Source of the DNA: Akkermansia muciniphila | GTDB taxonomy: Bacteria; Verrucomicrobiota; Verrucomicrobiia; Verrucomicrobiales; Akkermansiaceae | Direction: 5' to 3' | NCBI GenBank assembly: GCA_947624785.1 | Contig: CANQLV010000014.1 | Span: 1-64,000 of the forward strand | Length of the DNA stretch: 64,000 nt | Shown here: positions 53,685-64,000 of the stretch, in pieces | Numbering within the stretch: the first letter of the stretch is position 1 | Layout: every line of letters starts with the position of its first letter | Made by a program: the position numbers and the translations under genes | Notes under the pieces: model-generated | Told to the model about the DNA's origin: nothing | The model's input: the letters and a program-made list of their open reading frames with translations, nothing else | The model's database searches: none

Positions 53685-53798
53685 GCCGTTGATTTCGGTG
53701 GGGGGATGGGACGATGCCGTGCATGATGTCGAGTGACACCCAACGCGGGCATGATGCCTTGTTTGTACAGGGAAGGGAAGTAAAAAGGGTGACAAAAA

Positions 53799-53829
53799 GA
53801 GGCCCGGTTCCCAAGGTGGGAACCGGGCC
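53799..53829 (-). terminator. Rho-independent terminator downstream of rplI
   Basis: Perfect 14-bp stem aggcccggttccca/tgggaaccgggcct, followed by T5 on the minus strand. Confidence 0.85.
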
Positions 53830-53859
53830 TGCCGGAAAAAAGAAAGGGATGCGCGCCGC

Positions 53860-54315
53860 TTAGGCGTTTTCCTTGACGACCACCTTGAGCGTGGCTTCCA
53901 CCTGGGGATGCACCTTGATGGCGACTTCGTGTTCTCCTTCGCTCTTGATCGGCTTTTCAAGCTCAATCGCGCGGCGGTCCACTTCCACTCCCTGAGCGGT
54001 CAGGGCTTCGTGAATGTTCTGGTTGGTGATGGCGCCGAACGCCTTGCCGCCCTGACCCACTTCAAGGGTAAGGTCTACGGTCAATCCGTTGATCCTGGCG
54101 GCCACTTCCCGGGCGGCGCTGAGTTCTTCCGCTTCACGCTTGGCGCGGGCGGCCTGAAGATTGGCGATGAAACGGCGGTTGGAGGCCGTTGCTTCGTGGG
54201 CGAGACCCTGGGGGATGAGGTAGTTGCGGCCATAGCCAGCCTTAACGGTCACCAGGTCGGCTTCCGCGCCGAGTCCTTCAATTTTTGTTGCGAGAATTAC
54301 TTCCATCGTTGCCAT
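53860..54315 (-). CDS. rplI: 50S ribosomal protein L9
   Basis: MEVILATKIEGLGAEADLVTVKAGYGRNYLIPQGLA. Confidence 0.96.
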   Translation of the reverse strand: MATMEVILATKIEGLGAEADLVTVKAGYGRNYLIPQGLAHEATASNRRFIANLQAARAKREAEELSAAREVAARINGLTVDLTLEVGQGGKAFGAITNQNIHEALTAQGVEVDRRAIELEKPIKSEGEHEVAIKVHPQVEATLKVVVKENA

Positions 54316-54561
54316 GGCTAAAAAGAAATGGTTATTTGTGAGCGGTTGAAGTAGTAAGTATTCGCCCGAATGTCAAGACAAGAGCGATAAAAAGGGCGTT
54401 TTTTTATGTTTTGGGAGGAAAAAATCCCACCGGCTGTCATGATAGGTGACATTGCGCTTGCTTCACGGGGCGGTAGTATGTAGGGAAAGGAACCGCATTT
54501 ATCGCGTTCGCTCCCGGAGAGGAGGGTTCGCCCGCGGGTACAAGTACAGATATTTGATCTT

Positions 54562-56109
54562 ATGGCTATTCAGCGCGCATTGATATCCGTTTCCGACAAG
54601 ACCGGCCTGGAGGAGTTTGCCAAGGGCCTGCACGAGTTTGGAGTAGAGCTTATTTCCACCGGCGGCACCGCCGCTTTCCTGAAAGGCCTGGGCCTTCCGG
54701 TGATTGAAATTTCCGACTATACCGGAGAGCCGGAATTGTTTGAAGGACGCCTGAAGACGCTCCACCCCATGGTGCACGGGGGCCTGCTGCACCGCCGCGA
54801 CAATGAAGAGCACGTGCGCCAGGCGAAGGAAAACGGCATCAAGCCCATTGACCTGGTCTGCGTGAACCTGTACCCCTTTGAGGAAACCGTCGCCAGGCCG
54901 GACGTCACGCTGGAGGAAGCCATTGAGAAGATCGACATCGGCGGCCCGTCCATGCTCCGCTCCGCCGCCAAGAACTACGCCTCCGTCACCGTCGTGTCCG
55001 ATCCCGCGGACTACGCGCGCATTCTGGATGAAATGCAGACCCACAAGGGAGACACGACCCTGAAGACCCGCGAAAACCTGGCGGTGAAGGTGTTCATGCG
55101 CACCTCCAATTACGACAACGCCATCACCAACTACCTGGGCCACCAGAGCGCGGAAAGCACCAAGGGCAGCTTCTGCATCTGCGCACCCCTGTACCAGGAA
55201 CTGCGCTACGGGGACAACCCCCACCAGGAAGCCAGCCTGTACGGCAGCTTCGGGGACATTTTCCACCAGCTCCAGGGCAAGGAGCTTTCCTACACGAACG
55301 TGCTGGACATCGAAGGCGCCGCCGAGCTGATCACCCAGTTCCGCCGCCCGACGGTGGGCATCCTGAAGCACACGAACCCCTGCGGCGTGGGCCAGGACGA
55401 CGAAGACCTGCGCAACGCCTGGCAGAAAGCCTTTGAAACGGACACGCAGGCCCCCTTCGGCGGCGTGATCGTGGTCAACCGTCCGATGACGGAAGGCCTG
55501 GCCCGCGTGCTGAGCGCCATTTTCACGGACGTCATCATCGCCCCGGAATACGACGCGGAAGCCCGCGCCCTTCTCCAGAAGAAGAAAAACTGCCGCATCA
55601 TCCGCATGGACACGGAAGCCTGGATGAAGGCGCGCCGCGAACCCATCATCCGCTCCGCTCCCGGCGGCTTCATGACCATGAAGCGGGATACGGACGTGAT
55701 GGGCCTGGACAATCTGGAAGCCAAGGTAGTGACCAAGCGCCCCCCGACCGAGGAGGAACTGACCGCCATGCGCTTCAACTGGCGCGTCGTGAAGCAGGTG
55801 CACTCCAACGCCATCGTCTTCGGCGGCACGGACCGCACGCTCGGCATCGGCGCCGGGCAGATGAGCCGGGTGGATTCCGCCCGCATTGCCGTTTGGAAGG
55901 CCGGACAGGCCGGCCTGGACCTGAAGGGCAGCGTGGTGGCTTCCGACGCCATGTTCCCGTTTGCGGACGGCCTCCAGGTAGCCATTGACGCCGGAGCCAC
56001 CGCCTGCATCCAGCCCGGCGGTTCCATCCGGGATGAGGAAGTGATCGCCGCCGCAGACGCCGCGGGGATTGCCATGGTGTTCACGGGACACCGCCATTTC
56101 CTCCATTAA
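54562..56109 (+). CDS. purH: Bifunctional AICAR formyltransferase/IMP cyclohydrolase
   Basis: RALISVSDKTGLEEFAKGL, STGGTAAFLK, LKTLHPMVHGGLLHRR, RYGDNPHQEASLYG, C-terminal FTGHRHFLH. Confidence 0.96.
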   Translation: MAIQRALISVSDKTGLEEFAKGLHEFGVELISTGGTAAFLKGLGLPVIEISDYTGEPELFEGRLKTLHPMVHGGLLHRRDNEEHVRQAKENGIKPIDLVCVNLYPFEETVARPDVTLEEAIEKIDIGGPSMLRSAAKNYASVTVVSDPADYARILDEMQTHKGDTTLKTRENLAVKVFMRTSNYDNAITNYLGHQSAESTKGSFCICAPLYQELRYGDNPHQEASLYGSFGDIFHQLQGKELSYTNVLDIEGAAELITQFRRPTVGILKHTNPCGVGQDDEDLRNAWQKAFETDTQAPFGGVIVVNRPMTEGLARVLSAIFTDVIIAPEYDAEARALLQKKKNCRIIRMDTEAWMKARREPIIRSAPGGFMTMKRDTDVMGLDNLEAKVVTKRPPTEEELTAMRFNWRVVKQVHSNAIVFGGTDRTLGIGAGQMSRVDSARIAVWKAGQAGLDLKGSVVASDAMFPFADGLQVAIDAGATACIQPGGSIRDEEVIAAADAAGIAMVFTGHRHFLH

Positions 56110-56148
56110 TTTGAATGATCGGCCCCGTCCCCTTGTCTTAAAACCGAT

Positions 56149-56889
56149 ATGTTGCTAGGTGTAAATATAGACCACATCGCCACGCTGAGGCAGGCCCGCT
56201 ATGCGACCATGCTTGATTCCTTCAACGTGGAGCCGAGCGTTTTGGACGCCGCCTATGCGGCGCAAAGGGGCGGGGCGGATTCCATCACCCTCCACGTCCG
56301 GGGCGACCGCCGCCACATGCAGGATACGGACGCCCTGAGCGTCCGGGAGAGTGTGGCCCTTCCCCTGAATCTGGAAATGGGGAACACCCCGGAGATGGTG
56401 GACTTTGCCCTGCGGCTGAAACCGGACTATGTCTGCATGGTTCCGGAAAAGCGTGAGGAAATTACTACGGAAGGCGGTCTGGACGCCGTCTTTCATGAAA
56501 AGGAACTGGCCCCCACCATGGCAAGAATGGCTGACAACGGCATTCAGGTGAGCCTGTTCATTGATCCGGAGCTGGCCCAGGTGGATGCCGCCGCCCGTCT
56601 GGGCGCGCCCATGGTGGAACTTCATACCGGATGCTTTGCCAACCACGCCGGGAAGGAACGCACGGCGGAGCTGGCCCGTTTGAAACGCGCCGCGGAGCTG
56701 GCCCATTCCCTGGGCATCCAGGTGAATGCCGGCCATGGCATCAATTACCAGAATCTGGAACAGCTGATGGACGGCGTGCCTTACCTGCATGAGCTGAACA
56801 TCGGCCATACGATCGTAGCCCGCGCCCTCTTTGTGGGGATGGAGCAGGCCGTGAGGGAAATGCGCCAGGCGATCGACCGCCTGAGCTGA
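56149..56889 (+). CDS. pdxJ: Pyridoxine 5'-phosphate synthase
   Basis: LGVNIDHIATLRQAR, ITLHVRGDRRHMQD, LNIGHTIVARALFVG. Confidence 0.96.
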   Translation: MLLGVNIDHIATLRQARYATMLDSFNVEPSVLDAAYAAQRGGADSITLHVRGDRRHMQDTDALSVRESVALPLNLEMGNTPEMVDFALRLKPDYVCMVPEKREEITTEGGLDAVFHEKELAPTMARMADNGIQVSLFIDPELAQVDAAARLGAPMVELHTGCFANHAGKERTAELARLKRAAELAHSLGIQVNAGHGINYQNLEQLMDGVPYLHELNIGHTIVARALFVGMEQAVREMRQAIDRLS

Positions 56890-56926
56890 TATTCCCGTTT
56901 CAACTTTAACCCCCGGTTGCAGGAAT

Positions 56927-57328
56927 ATGAGCCGCATTGCAGGATTGGGAATGGATTTGATCGACCTGGACCGCGTGCGCCAGGCCCTCCGGAAAAACGG
57001 GGAGGCATTTGCCCTGCGCGTCTGCACCCCGGATGAATGGGCCTATTGCCGGAAGCATGCGGACCCCGTGCCGCGCCTGGCGGCCCGTTTTGCGGCCAAG
57101 GAGGCCGTGGCGAAGGCCTTGGGAACGGGAATAGGGGAAAAATGCGCTTTTACGGATGTGGAAGTGGTGCGCAATGATGCGGGCGCTCCCTCCATCCTGC
57201 TGCACGGCACTGCCGGAGTGACGGCCCGGGAGCAGGGCGTCACGGGCTGGTTCCTGACCATGACCCATTCCCGCCTGAGCGCCGCCGCCGCCGTCATCGC
57301 CCTTGCCGAAGCCCCGGAATTTTCCTGA
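56927..57328 (+). CDS. acpS: Holo-[acyl-carrier-protein] synthase
   Basis: GLGMDLIDLDRVRQAL, RFAAKEAVAKALGTG; adjacent to pdxJ. Confidence 0.94.
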   Translation: MSRIAGLGMDLIDLDRVRQALRKNGEAFALRVCTPDEWAYCRKHADPVPRLAARFAAKEAVAKALGTGIGEKCAFTDVEVVRNDAGAPSILLHGTAGVTAREQGVTGWFLTMTHSRLSAAAAVIALAEAPEFS

Positions 57329-57834
57329 CGCGCCGGGAGCGCCGCCCAGCCTTTGCCGCCCCCGGGATTGTTTTGCCCGGCACAAATCCAGATGCAGCGT
57401 AACCGGCCCTGCTTCCCCCTCTTCCATGCCGTGGAATCAGCCGGGCAGAGTAATGCCGTCGGCGTCGGACAGGCCAACCCTCCAATAGCATGGTCCGCGG
57501 GCGTGGCTCTGAACCGGAGCATATTAAAAGCACCCTTGCCGGAGGGCTTTGTCCCAAGGAGTCAGCGGCAGCAACCGTTCTCACCATCTTTCCTTCTGCC
57601 CCTCAAACGGAATATAGACCGTTCCCCCTCCCATCCGGTGGAAAATTTCCAGCCCTGCGCCTCGGAAATTTCTACCGGATGCGCTGCCACGGCGCCGATG
57701 AACGTCTGCTGAAAAGGACGAATGAACCCATAACCATTATCCTTGCCAGCCGCGTAACACCTTGACTTTTTGCCTTCCGATTACCATGAGGCAATTCCCA
57801 TGCTGATATCCTTCGCCAGGATGGCCCCATGTTC

Positions 57835-58905
57835 CTACAGGTTTTCAAGGTTCTTCTTGATGACTTCCCTATTCAGTTCGCGGAGGGCGGCCGGAATTTC
57901 AAAACCCGGCGCTTCGGCAAAATCGGTTTCCAGCTCGTTCACTTTCTTTTCGTAATCCGCCACATGGCCGCCATCCCTTTTCAGGATGGAGATATTTTTC
58001 CGGGTTTCATCCGCAAGCTTCGAAAACGCCTTCCGGTCGGGGTCTTGATTCCAATTGATGGACTTCAGGAAGCTTTCCACTTCCGGAACCGTCACGTTGA
58101 AGAATTCCGGGCGGACTTCCTCCGGTTTCCGGTCTTTAAAATAGCTTACGGCAAAACTGAAGCTGTCCGACTCCGGCTTCAGTTCAAATTTGATATCATC
58201 TCCCTGAATCCGGATCTGCCGGAGGGATTCTTTCTCAAAAACGATGAACGTGCCGAATTCCTTGTAAGCATAGCGGTTGAAGTTCATCACGCCGTTTCCC
58301 CCGGTTGTTTTCGTCAGAATCCAGTCCGGTTTTCCGCATGGTTTTTTCCCGTCTCCCTCTTTCAGGGCGAATTGCGACTCCAGCTCCGGCTTCCCGTAAC
58401 CGTGTACCGGAGATACCCAAACTTCATACAGTTGTCCGGGATAACTGACCTTGACGAACAGCCAGTCCGGGCGCTCCTTGAACTGCGCTATCCTGACGTC
58501 CAGAACACCGTTTTCCGGGCGGAACGTGAAAACGGCCATTTCCATCTTGCCGTTTTCCACGGTGTAGATTTTTTCCGCGACTTTCCGGTCCAGCAATGTT
58601 TTGCCGTCTTGTCCGATCACGGCAAGGAAACTGACGGGACTCCAGCTTCCGGGAGTATTGGGGTTCCGCCAGTATTCGATGCCGAATCTGAAGTCCCCCC
58701 ATTCCTGTTGAACCGGCTTGTTGTCATGGAGATTGGTAACGGTGTGGTAATTGATTTTTCCGTTGCCAAGGTTGACGGTATAGTGGGTCAGGAGGACGGC
58801 AGTTCCCTTGCGGTCAAGCTGTTCTTCTTTCTTTTCAATGGAAGGAGTGGCGTGCAAGAGTGTAGCGCACCATCCGGCCAGTATGGTCAGGATGAGTTTC
58901 TGCAT
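57835..58905 (-). CDS. Secreted hypothetical protein
   Basis: Signal peptide MQKLILTILAGWCATLLHA; 2-nt gap from the GH42-like gene. Confidence 0.78.
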   Translation of the reverse strand: MQKLILTILAGWCATLLHATPSIEKKEEQLDRKGTAVLLTHYTVNLGNGKINYHTVTNLHDNKPVQQEWGDFRFGIEYWRNPNTPGSWSPVSFLAVIGQDGKTLLDRKVAEKIYTVENGKMEMAVFTFRPENGVLDVRIAQFKERPDWLFVKVSYPGQLYEVWVSPVHGYGKPELESQFALKEGDGKKPCGKPDWILTKTTGGNGVMNFNRYAYKEFGTFIVFEKESLRQIRIQGDDIKFELKPESDSFSFAVSYFKDRKPEEVRPEFFNVTVPEVESFLKSINWNQDPDRKAFSKLADETRKNISILKRDGGHVADYEKKVNELETDFAEAPGFEIPAALRELNREVIKKNLENL

Positions 58906-58907
58906 GA

Positions 58908-61900
58908 TTATTTGACCTCTATTTCGTGTTGGGCATGCAAGCCTGTAGCCGCGTCTTCAATGGAGATGCGGTATGCGCCGGGCAGATCGTTGAAAGCGAA
59001 ATCCAGCGGATATTCCGTCTTGCCGTAGATGGTTTTGCTGCGGTGCGGAATTTCCCTGCCGTCCGGGCCCGTCACCGTAATCCGGTACGCGCGTTCCCGG
59101 GGATTGACCGGTCCGGAAATCTTAAGCAGGGCCCGGCCGCCTTTTGCCGCCTGGGCCGGAGCGGTTATGACGGGCGGCTGCTGCTCCCGGTCAAACAGGG
59201 CAAAGCAGCGGAACGGCGCTTCTGCGAATTGAAAGACAAGCCGGTCTGACTTCCCGACCAGCCCTTTGCGGCATTCATAAATGTATTTTTCTTCCGGCAA
59301 TTCGGCGGTGAATGATTTGCCGAGGTCTTTTTCCTGGACGAGGGCGCCCAGCAGTTCGAATTCTTGTGCCTGCCGCGGACGGACCATCAGGGCATTGCTG
59401 AAATCCGGGATGACGGCCGGAGGACGGACGCCGGCGTTTTTCACCACCTGGTCAAGGAACGTGTTCAGGGAGGATGCAGGCAGGGAATTATTTTCCAGAA
59501 CGGAGAGCGAGGCATTCAGCAGGATGGCGTTTCCTTTTCCGGCCTTGCGGAGCCGCAGGCCCGGATTGCCGTGGACTGCATGCGCCTTTTCTCCCGCCAG
59601 GGCCAGGGCTCCGCTTGTGCTTTCATAGGGTTGGATTTCGAGCTCTTTCGCCTGGGCGAACGTCAGATTCCCGAAAAGTTCGCCCAGGGGGTTCTCGGTG
59701 CGTTTTTTCAGGTTTTCGTTCAGGATCGCGATATTGGCGTCAGCCAGGACGGTGCCCCCGGATTTAACGAAATCCAGAATGGCCGCGCACTCTTTGTCGC
59801 TCAAGGCGGAAGTTCCGCAAAGGAAGAGAAGCCTGCCGTTTTTCAGGCGTTCCAGGGTGTTGGGCGAGACGAAATTGAAGCCCAGTCCGCGCTGGTAGCA
59901 ATACCGGAGCAGCGGGTTCATGCTGGCCTCCGGCTTGACGCAGCGGCTGTCCGCCTGGGCGGCGGAATTGGAGGTGTGGCTGTAGTAGAAGAGGATGCCG
60001 GTATCCGGAAACGGCGTTTTGATCAGCAGCTGCGCGAGGCCGTAGCTCAGGTCATCGAGATAGGGCATGTACTGGCGCAGGTATTGCGCCTCGGAGAGAT
60101 CGCCGGAATGGCTGGTTTCTCCGTGGGCGGGGTTGATGAGGAACCAGGCGTGGCCGTTGATCGCTCCCTGAAGCAGGTGTTCCCAGAGTTTGTACGGATA
60201 GGATGAACGTTCCGCGCAATAGCCGCCCCACCAGATGGTCCGGACCCGGTCCGCGCCGAATGCGCGCAACGCCTCGTTCTCCTGCATGCCGCTGTAAGGG
60301 CCCCAGAAGTCCAGCCCCTTGATCATTTCCTCAAGATTGCCGGGAGGGGAGCCTTCCGCTCCTACCCGGGCTCCGGGATGAACCTTTTTGATTTCCGACG
60401 CCAGGAAATGATGCATGTCCACGTACATTTTTTCAATATATTCCCGGTGGTCATTGTAGGCGACCAGATTTCCTTCTTTTTTGGCCGCGTCCAGCCGGAG
60501 GTGGGGCACTTCACCGAAGCCGGCATAGGAGGCGCCGTATTCGAGGTTCAGGTTTTCAATGGTCTGGTACTTCCGACGCAGGAAATCGGCGAACGGCTGT
60601 TTGTCCGACTCTCCGAATCCGGCGTCATAGGTGTAAAAATTTTCGTCTCCCAGGTTGTACAGCACGGGGCTCAGGTCTTTCAGATACTCTGCCTGGCGCC
60701 GCAGATCGCCGGCCCAAAGTTTCCGGACCAAGGGATGGTAGAACGATTCGTCGCCGTTCAACGCAGCCAGCCGCTCCATATTTTCTTTCTGTTCGGACCA
60801 TAGCTTGCGCAACATCCTGGTTTCATTGTTTGGCCCGGCTTCCATCCCGATCCGGCAGACATACGGACACAGTTTTTCGTTCCGCAGGGTGTTTTCAATA
60901 TCTCCTTCTTTGAAAAATTGCAGCGATACGTTCCAGCCGAGGCGGTCGATGATCCGCTCCCCAAAGGCCGGGTTGAAGGTGCAGCCAACCTGGCCCCAGG
61001 TAAGCTGAAGATAATCCTCCAGGGAATAATCCGGAAAAACCACCGGATTTTCCGCATGTGCCGCGTTGCCCCGGGCATCGTAAACGGTGCAGCGCAGATA
61101 ACCGCCGATGGTCGGCATCCGGTAATTTTCAAGGTCGAATGAAAGCTCTTTCTGTCCGGCTTCCAAAGGAAGCGTTTTGCTGAACCATACATTGCGGTAG
61201 GGAGCGTCCATCAGCTCCACTTTGGCGGAAAAACCGTCCTGCGCGGGAGAAGCCAGTTTCAACGTGGCGCAGAAAGGGCCGCGGTCCTGCACCAGCCTGG
61301 GCGTTTCCACTGATACGGCTCCGAAAGCGGATTCCACCGTAAAGGGAAAGGCGCCGAAGTTGACCAGCGCGCCATCCCGGCGGACCAATACGTCTGCGGC
61401 ATATCTGCCCGCCGGAAGGTTCGTGAAATCAAGGCTGTTCCGGATGACGGAATTATCCGGCCGCCGGATACGGCCCTCGGCAACGGTTTTCTCCGGTGAG
61501 GCCACGGCAAATTTGCCGTTGTCCCGCCGTACCGAAAATGTCGGCAGTTCCACTCCGCTGGCGTAATAGAGCACCTGGGCCAGAAAAACCTGCGATGTTT
61601 CATAGAGGAAGAACCAGTCCGTGGTGTAGTTGAAATACGGCGTCAACCCCACACCCTCCCGGTAGCCCGCGCCATAATCGACTTCGACGATCCGGCCATT
61701 GCCGAATTGCCAGGCGTTGAAAATACGCGATTCAAAATTTTCCGGCCTGGTTCCGGGAAGGCCGTTGCTTCCGGCAACCCATTCCGGCCGGGGCAAGGGC
61801 TGGGCGTACGGTTTTTTATAAGGCAGTTTCTTAAGTGCGGACCAGGGTTCGCCGGATTGAATCCGGACCAGGCCGGTTCCGTTCCGCACCATTGACATCA

Positions 61901-62318
61901 GGCGGAATTTCTGCTCGTCCGGCAGGATCGCAAAATCGACGTTTGCCATGACCACCAGATCATAATCCTTTGCCAGTTTGGCGTCCAGTTCCTGAAGTTT
62001 GTCGGCGGTGCTTAGCCCCGCGATCGGATTGCTGTAAATATCATCCGCTCCGATGCTATGTTCATTGGCTGTGAGAACCACTTCATACGTAAAGCGCGGG
62101 AAACGCTGGACCAGCTCAATGATCTCGCGCGAGGCCGTCTGCGGCATGATAAAAAGTATTTTCTTATGGGGAAGCTCCCCTTTTTCATCCCATGCGGCAT
62201 GGGGCGTTTTCAGGGTCATTCCGGCCTCATTCATGTAAGCGCTGTCCAGTTTGCCGGATACGGGGGCAACAAGGCCCGTCAGCAGGATGCAGAGCAACAG
62301 AGGGAATCGTTTCATCAA
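58908..62318 (-). CDS. Large secreted protein with a divergent GH42-like (beta-galactosidase clan) domain
   Basis: Signal peptide; FADFLRRKYQTIENLNLEYGASYAGFGEV GH42-like block; glutamine amidotransferase/trimerisation-like C-terminal half. Confidence 0.72.
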   Translation of the reverse strand: MMKRFPLLLCILLTGLVAPVSGKLDSAYMNEAGMTLKTPHAAWDEKGELPHKKILFIMPQTASREIIELVQRFPRFTYEVVLTANEHSIGADDIYSNPIAGLSTADKLQELDAKLAKDYDLVVMANVDFAILPDEQKFRLMSMVRNGTGLVRIQSGEPWSALKKLPYKKPYAQPLPRPEWVAGSNGLPGTRPENFESRIFNAWQFGNGRIVEVDYGAGYREGVGLTPYFNYTTDWFFLYETSQVFLAQVLYYASGVELPTFSVRRDNGKFAVASPEKTVAEGRIRRPDNSVIRNSLDFTNLPAGRYAADVLVRRDGALVNFGAFPFTVESAFGAVSVETPRLVQDRGPFCATLKLASPAQDGFSAKVELMDAPYRNVWFSKTLPLEAGQKELSFDLENYRMPTIGGYLRCTVYDARGNAAHAENPVVFPDYSLEDYLQLTWGQVGCTFNPAFGERIIDRLGWNVSLQFFKEGDIENTLRNEKLCPYVCRIGMEAGPNNETRMLRKLWSEQKENMERLAALNGDESFYHPLVRKLWAGDLRRQAEYLKDLSPVLYNLGDENFYTYDAGFGESDKQPFADFLRRKYQTIENLNLEYGASYAGFGEVPHLRLDAAKKEGNLVAYNDHREYIEKMYVDMHHFLASEIKKVHPGARVGAEGSPPGNLEEMIKGLDFWGPYSGMQENEALRAFGADRVRTIWWGGYCAERSSYPYKLWEHLLQGAINGHAWFLINPAHGETSHSGDLSEAQYLRQYMPYLDDLSYGLAQLLIKTPFPDTGILFYYSHTSNSAAQADSRCVKPEASMNPLLRYCYQRGLGFNFVSPNTLERLKNGRLLFLCGTSALSDKECAAILDFVKSGGTVLADANIAILNENLKKRTENPLGELFGNLTFAQAKELEIQPYESTSGALALAGEKAHAVHGNPGLRLRKAGKGNAILLNASLSVLENNSLPASSLNTFLDQVVKNAGVRPPAVIPDFSNALMVRPRQAQEFELLGALVQEKDLGKSFTAELPEEKYIYECRKGLVGKSDRLVFQFAEAPFRCFALFDREQQPPVITAPAQAAKGGRALLKISGPVNPRERAYRITVTGPDGREIPHRSKTIYGKTEYPLDFAFNDLPGAYRISIEDAATGLHAQHEIEVK

Positions 62319-62339
62319 TTGATAGTCTTTCTTTTTGGG

Positions 62340-63388
62340 TTAATTCAGGCTTTCTTCCAACGCAATTTTCCATTTGAGAGCCCGGCAGCGCTCTTTCAGG
62401 ACGTAGAGATTCCTTAATCCGCTGAGCGTGATTTTCTCTTTCTTCAGGACATGGCATTCACGGTTGATCGCATCCAGTTCCTCCCGGTATTTTTTTAAAG
62501 CGGATTCGCCGCAGACCCGTGCCAATTCGGCGGATAGCTTCTCGATTTTCACGAATTCATTTTCCCCGGCTTGATCGAATTCCGTAAAAATACTTTTACC
62601 TTTATCTCTCATGATCAGGGTGTCTCCAGCCATGGCGCACCAGGGCTCTTCCGCGGAACGGGACAGCAGGACGGATACCTTTTCCGGCGAAATGGTGTCA
62701 TTTGCTCCCTTGAAGTAAATATATCCGAAGTTGCGCGGGCTCGAATATCCGCCCAGCACCGAACTGGTGGCTCCGGCAAAATTTCCGCCGGTGTAGGCAT
62801 AACGGGCATGGCAGAACATCCAGATATCGGACATTTCCGCTTTGGCGGGCAGGTCGCTCCAGGGGAAAAACGCTTCAATCGTCCAGCGGTCCTTGCCGAT
62901 GGAGGTTCGGGGGGGCAGTCGGTGCCGCTCCAGTCATTCTGATAAACGGCGGCGTCCCTGCGGCGGAAATCGGCGCGCGTTCCGATGCAATTGACCTTGA
63001 AACAATGGTAGCTTATTCCATTGGCCCTGGCATCGAAAAAAAATTCGGCGCAATCGTCGGTCCAGATGGCGGCACTGTCAAAGTCGGTAATGATTTTCCG
63101 CAATTTTTCCGGGTGCTCCTCGAAATTGATGATGCCCAGGTAGATCCCTTTCACATCATACAGCATGCGGAATTCCGTCTTAAGTTTCCCCGGAGTCGGT
63201 TCCGCGCAATTGTAAATATAATAATTACGGAATGCGGCCGCTTTTTCCCAGGCTGCATCGTTCAGGCTGCCGTCGACCACCGGCGCTTTTCCTTCAACCG
63301 GGCTGACGACATAAAAGGAAAGTTCGCGGGGAGCGGCAGAGAAGGCCAGTCCGCTGGTCAGGCTCAGGATAATGAAGCTTAATTTCAT
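62340..63388 (-). pseudogene. Secreted CBM9-like domain protein split by a frameshift (fragments 62912-63388 and 62340-62908)
   Basis: Signal peptide; VDGSLNDAAWEKAAAFRNYYIYN; one added C at the C7 tract gives DCPPRTSIGKDRWTIEAFFPWSDLPAKAEMSDIW, continuing the family pattern. Confidence 0.72.
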
Positions 63389-63903
63389 CTCTTTAAAATC
63401 CTTGGAACGCCGTTTCTTTTAGATTATTCCCCTCCTGTTGAACCAGGTATTATTCAAGCTGTCCCGGATGAACGCGAAGGGGTAAGTAACCGCGGCATCA
63501 TGCCGGGAATGACCCCGCAACACATGCCGCGGCCATAAAATTCCATGAAAACACACGGGTGAACATATTCCTACTATACCCGTTTTCCGATTTCTTTCTT
63601 TCAGAAAACCCCGGAATAAAAATAGCGGCTCAAGTAAAAATAAAGCTGCAACCCACAGAATTGCTGAATATTCTACCCAGGGAAGAAAACGTTTTTTGTT
63701 TTTCTATTCATGCGGTATCATTACAATACTTTAATTCCTTCATTTTCCACGTACCGATGACATGGAAGGGACACGGATGTCCACGATCTTTTAATAGGCA
63801 TCCGATGGCTGTTGGAGATTTTTTGACCATGCCGTAAGAGTGAGCCGGCCTCATGGGGGAATCCCCCAGCATTTTCCTGCGCTTCGTACTTGCAGCGTCC
63901 CCG

Positions 63904-64000
63904 TCATTCCTTTTTGCAAGCTTCCCTGGTCAATTCCAGTTGCCGCAGGGGTTCGCGGCGCTCCATGAGCGTGTTTAGAGAAGATGAGAAGGGAATAAAA
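63904..64000 (-). CDS. C-terminal fragment of a CDS entering from beyond the window (...FIPFSSSLNTLMERREPLRQLELTREACKKE)
   Basis: Frame open from the window edge to a stop at 63904-63906; short, so tentative. Confidence 0.3.
   Translation of the reverse strand, partial: FIPFSSSLNTLMERREPLRQLELTREACKKE

Noticed and set aside
54499-56106. 535-aa minus-strand ORF opposite purH
   Set aside because: Antisense shadow of a strongly recognised gene.
57330-57834. 500-nt spacer between acpS and the GH42-like operon as a cryptic gene or mobile remnant
   Set aside because: No coherent reading frame, inverted-repeat ends or transposase remnants visible.
63559-63837. 92-aa plus-strand ORF in the AT-rich upstream region of the GH42-like operon
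   Set aside because: Weak start context, no domain, more likely a non-coding regulatory leader.

Overview
The window is bacterial chromosome, moderately GC-rich. Its gene content (mucin/glycan-directed secreted hydrolases, DapL, a histone-like K/A-rich protein) fits an Akkermansia-like Verrucomicrobiota; this is inference, no database was searched. Most of it is single-copy housekeeping genes: galE, rsmA, a MATE transporter, trkH, tRNA-Leu(CAG), ilvC, eno with an ftsB-like gene, dapL, rpmB, ruvX, a manC-type gene, uppS, parE, ispE, a dinG-like helicase, a CbiM/Q/O-type transporter, argB, corA, rplI, purH, pdxJ and acpS. Secreted glycan-degradation genes are interspersed: a sulfatase, a GH27 alpha-galactosidase, a DUF3472/PA14/Asp-box giant protein, and a GH42-like operon with a CBM9-like partner. 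No CRISPR array, rRNA, prophage or transposase was found. The points most worth a second look are: (1) an in-frame RsmA-Nudix fusion; (2) two secreted-protein genes each broken by one nucleotide at a 7-nt homopolymer (A7 at 22082-22088, C7 on the coding strand at 62909-62915); (3) a 13-bp perfect inverted repeat just upstream of ilvC and a G8...C11 homopolymer pair in the same intergenic region; (4) an AT-rich two-gene island of unknown secreted proteins (21.6-23.5 kb); (5) a three-gene GH42-like operon; (6) short exact repeats in 3' intergenic spacers. No complete new system can be demonstrated from sequence alone.
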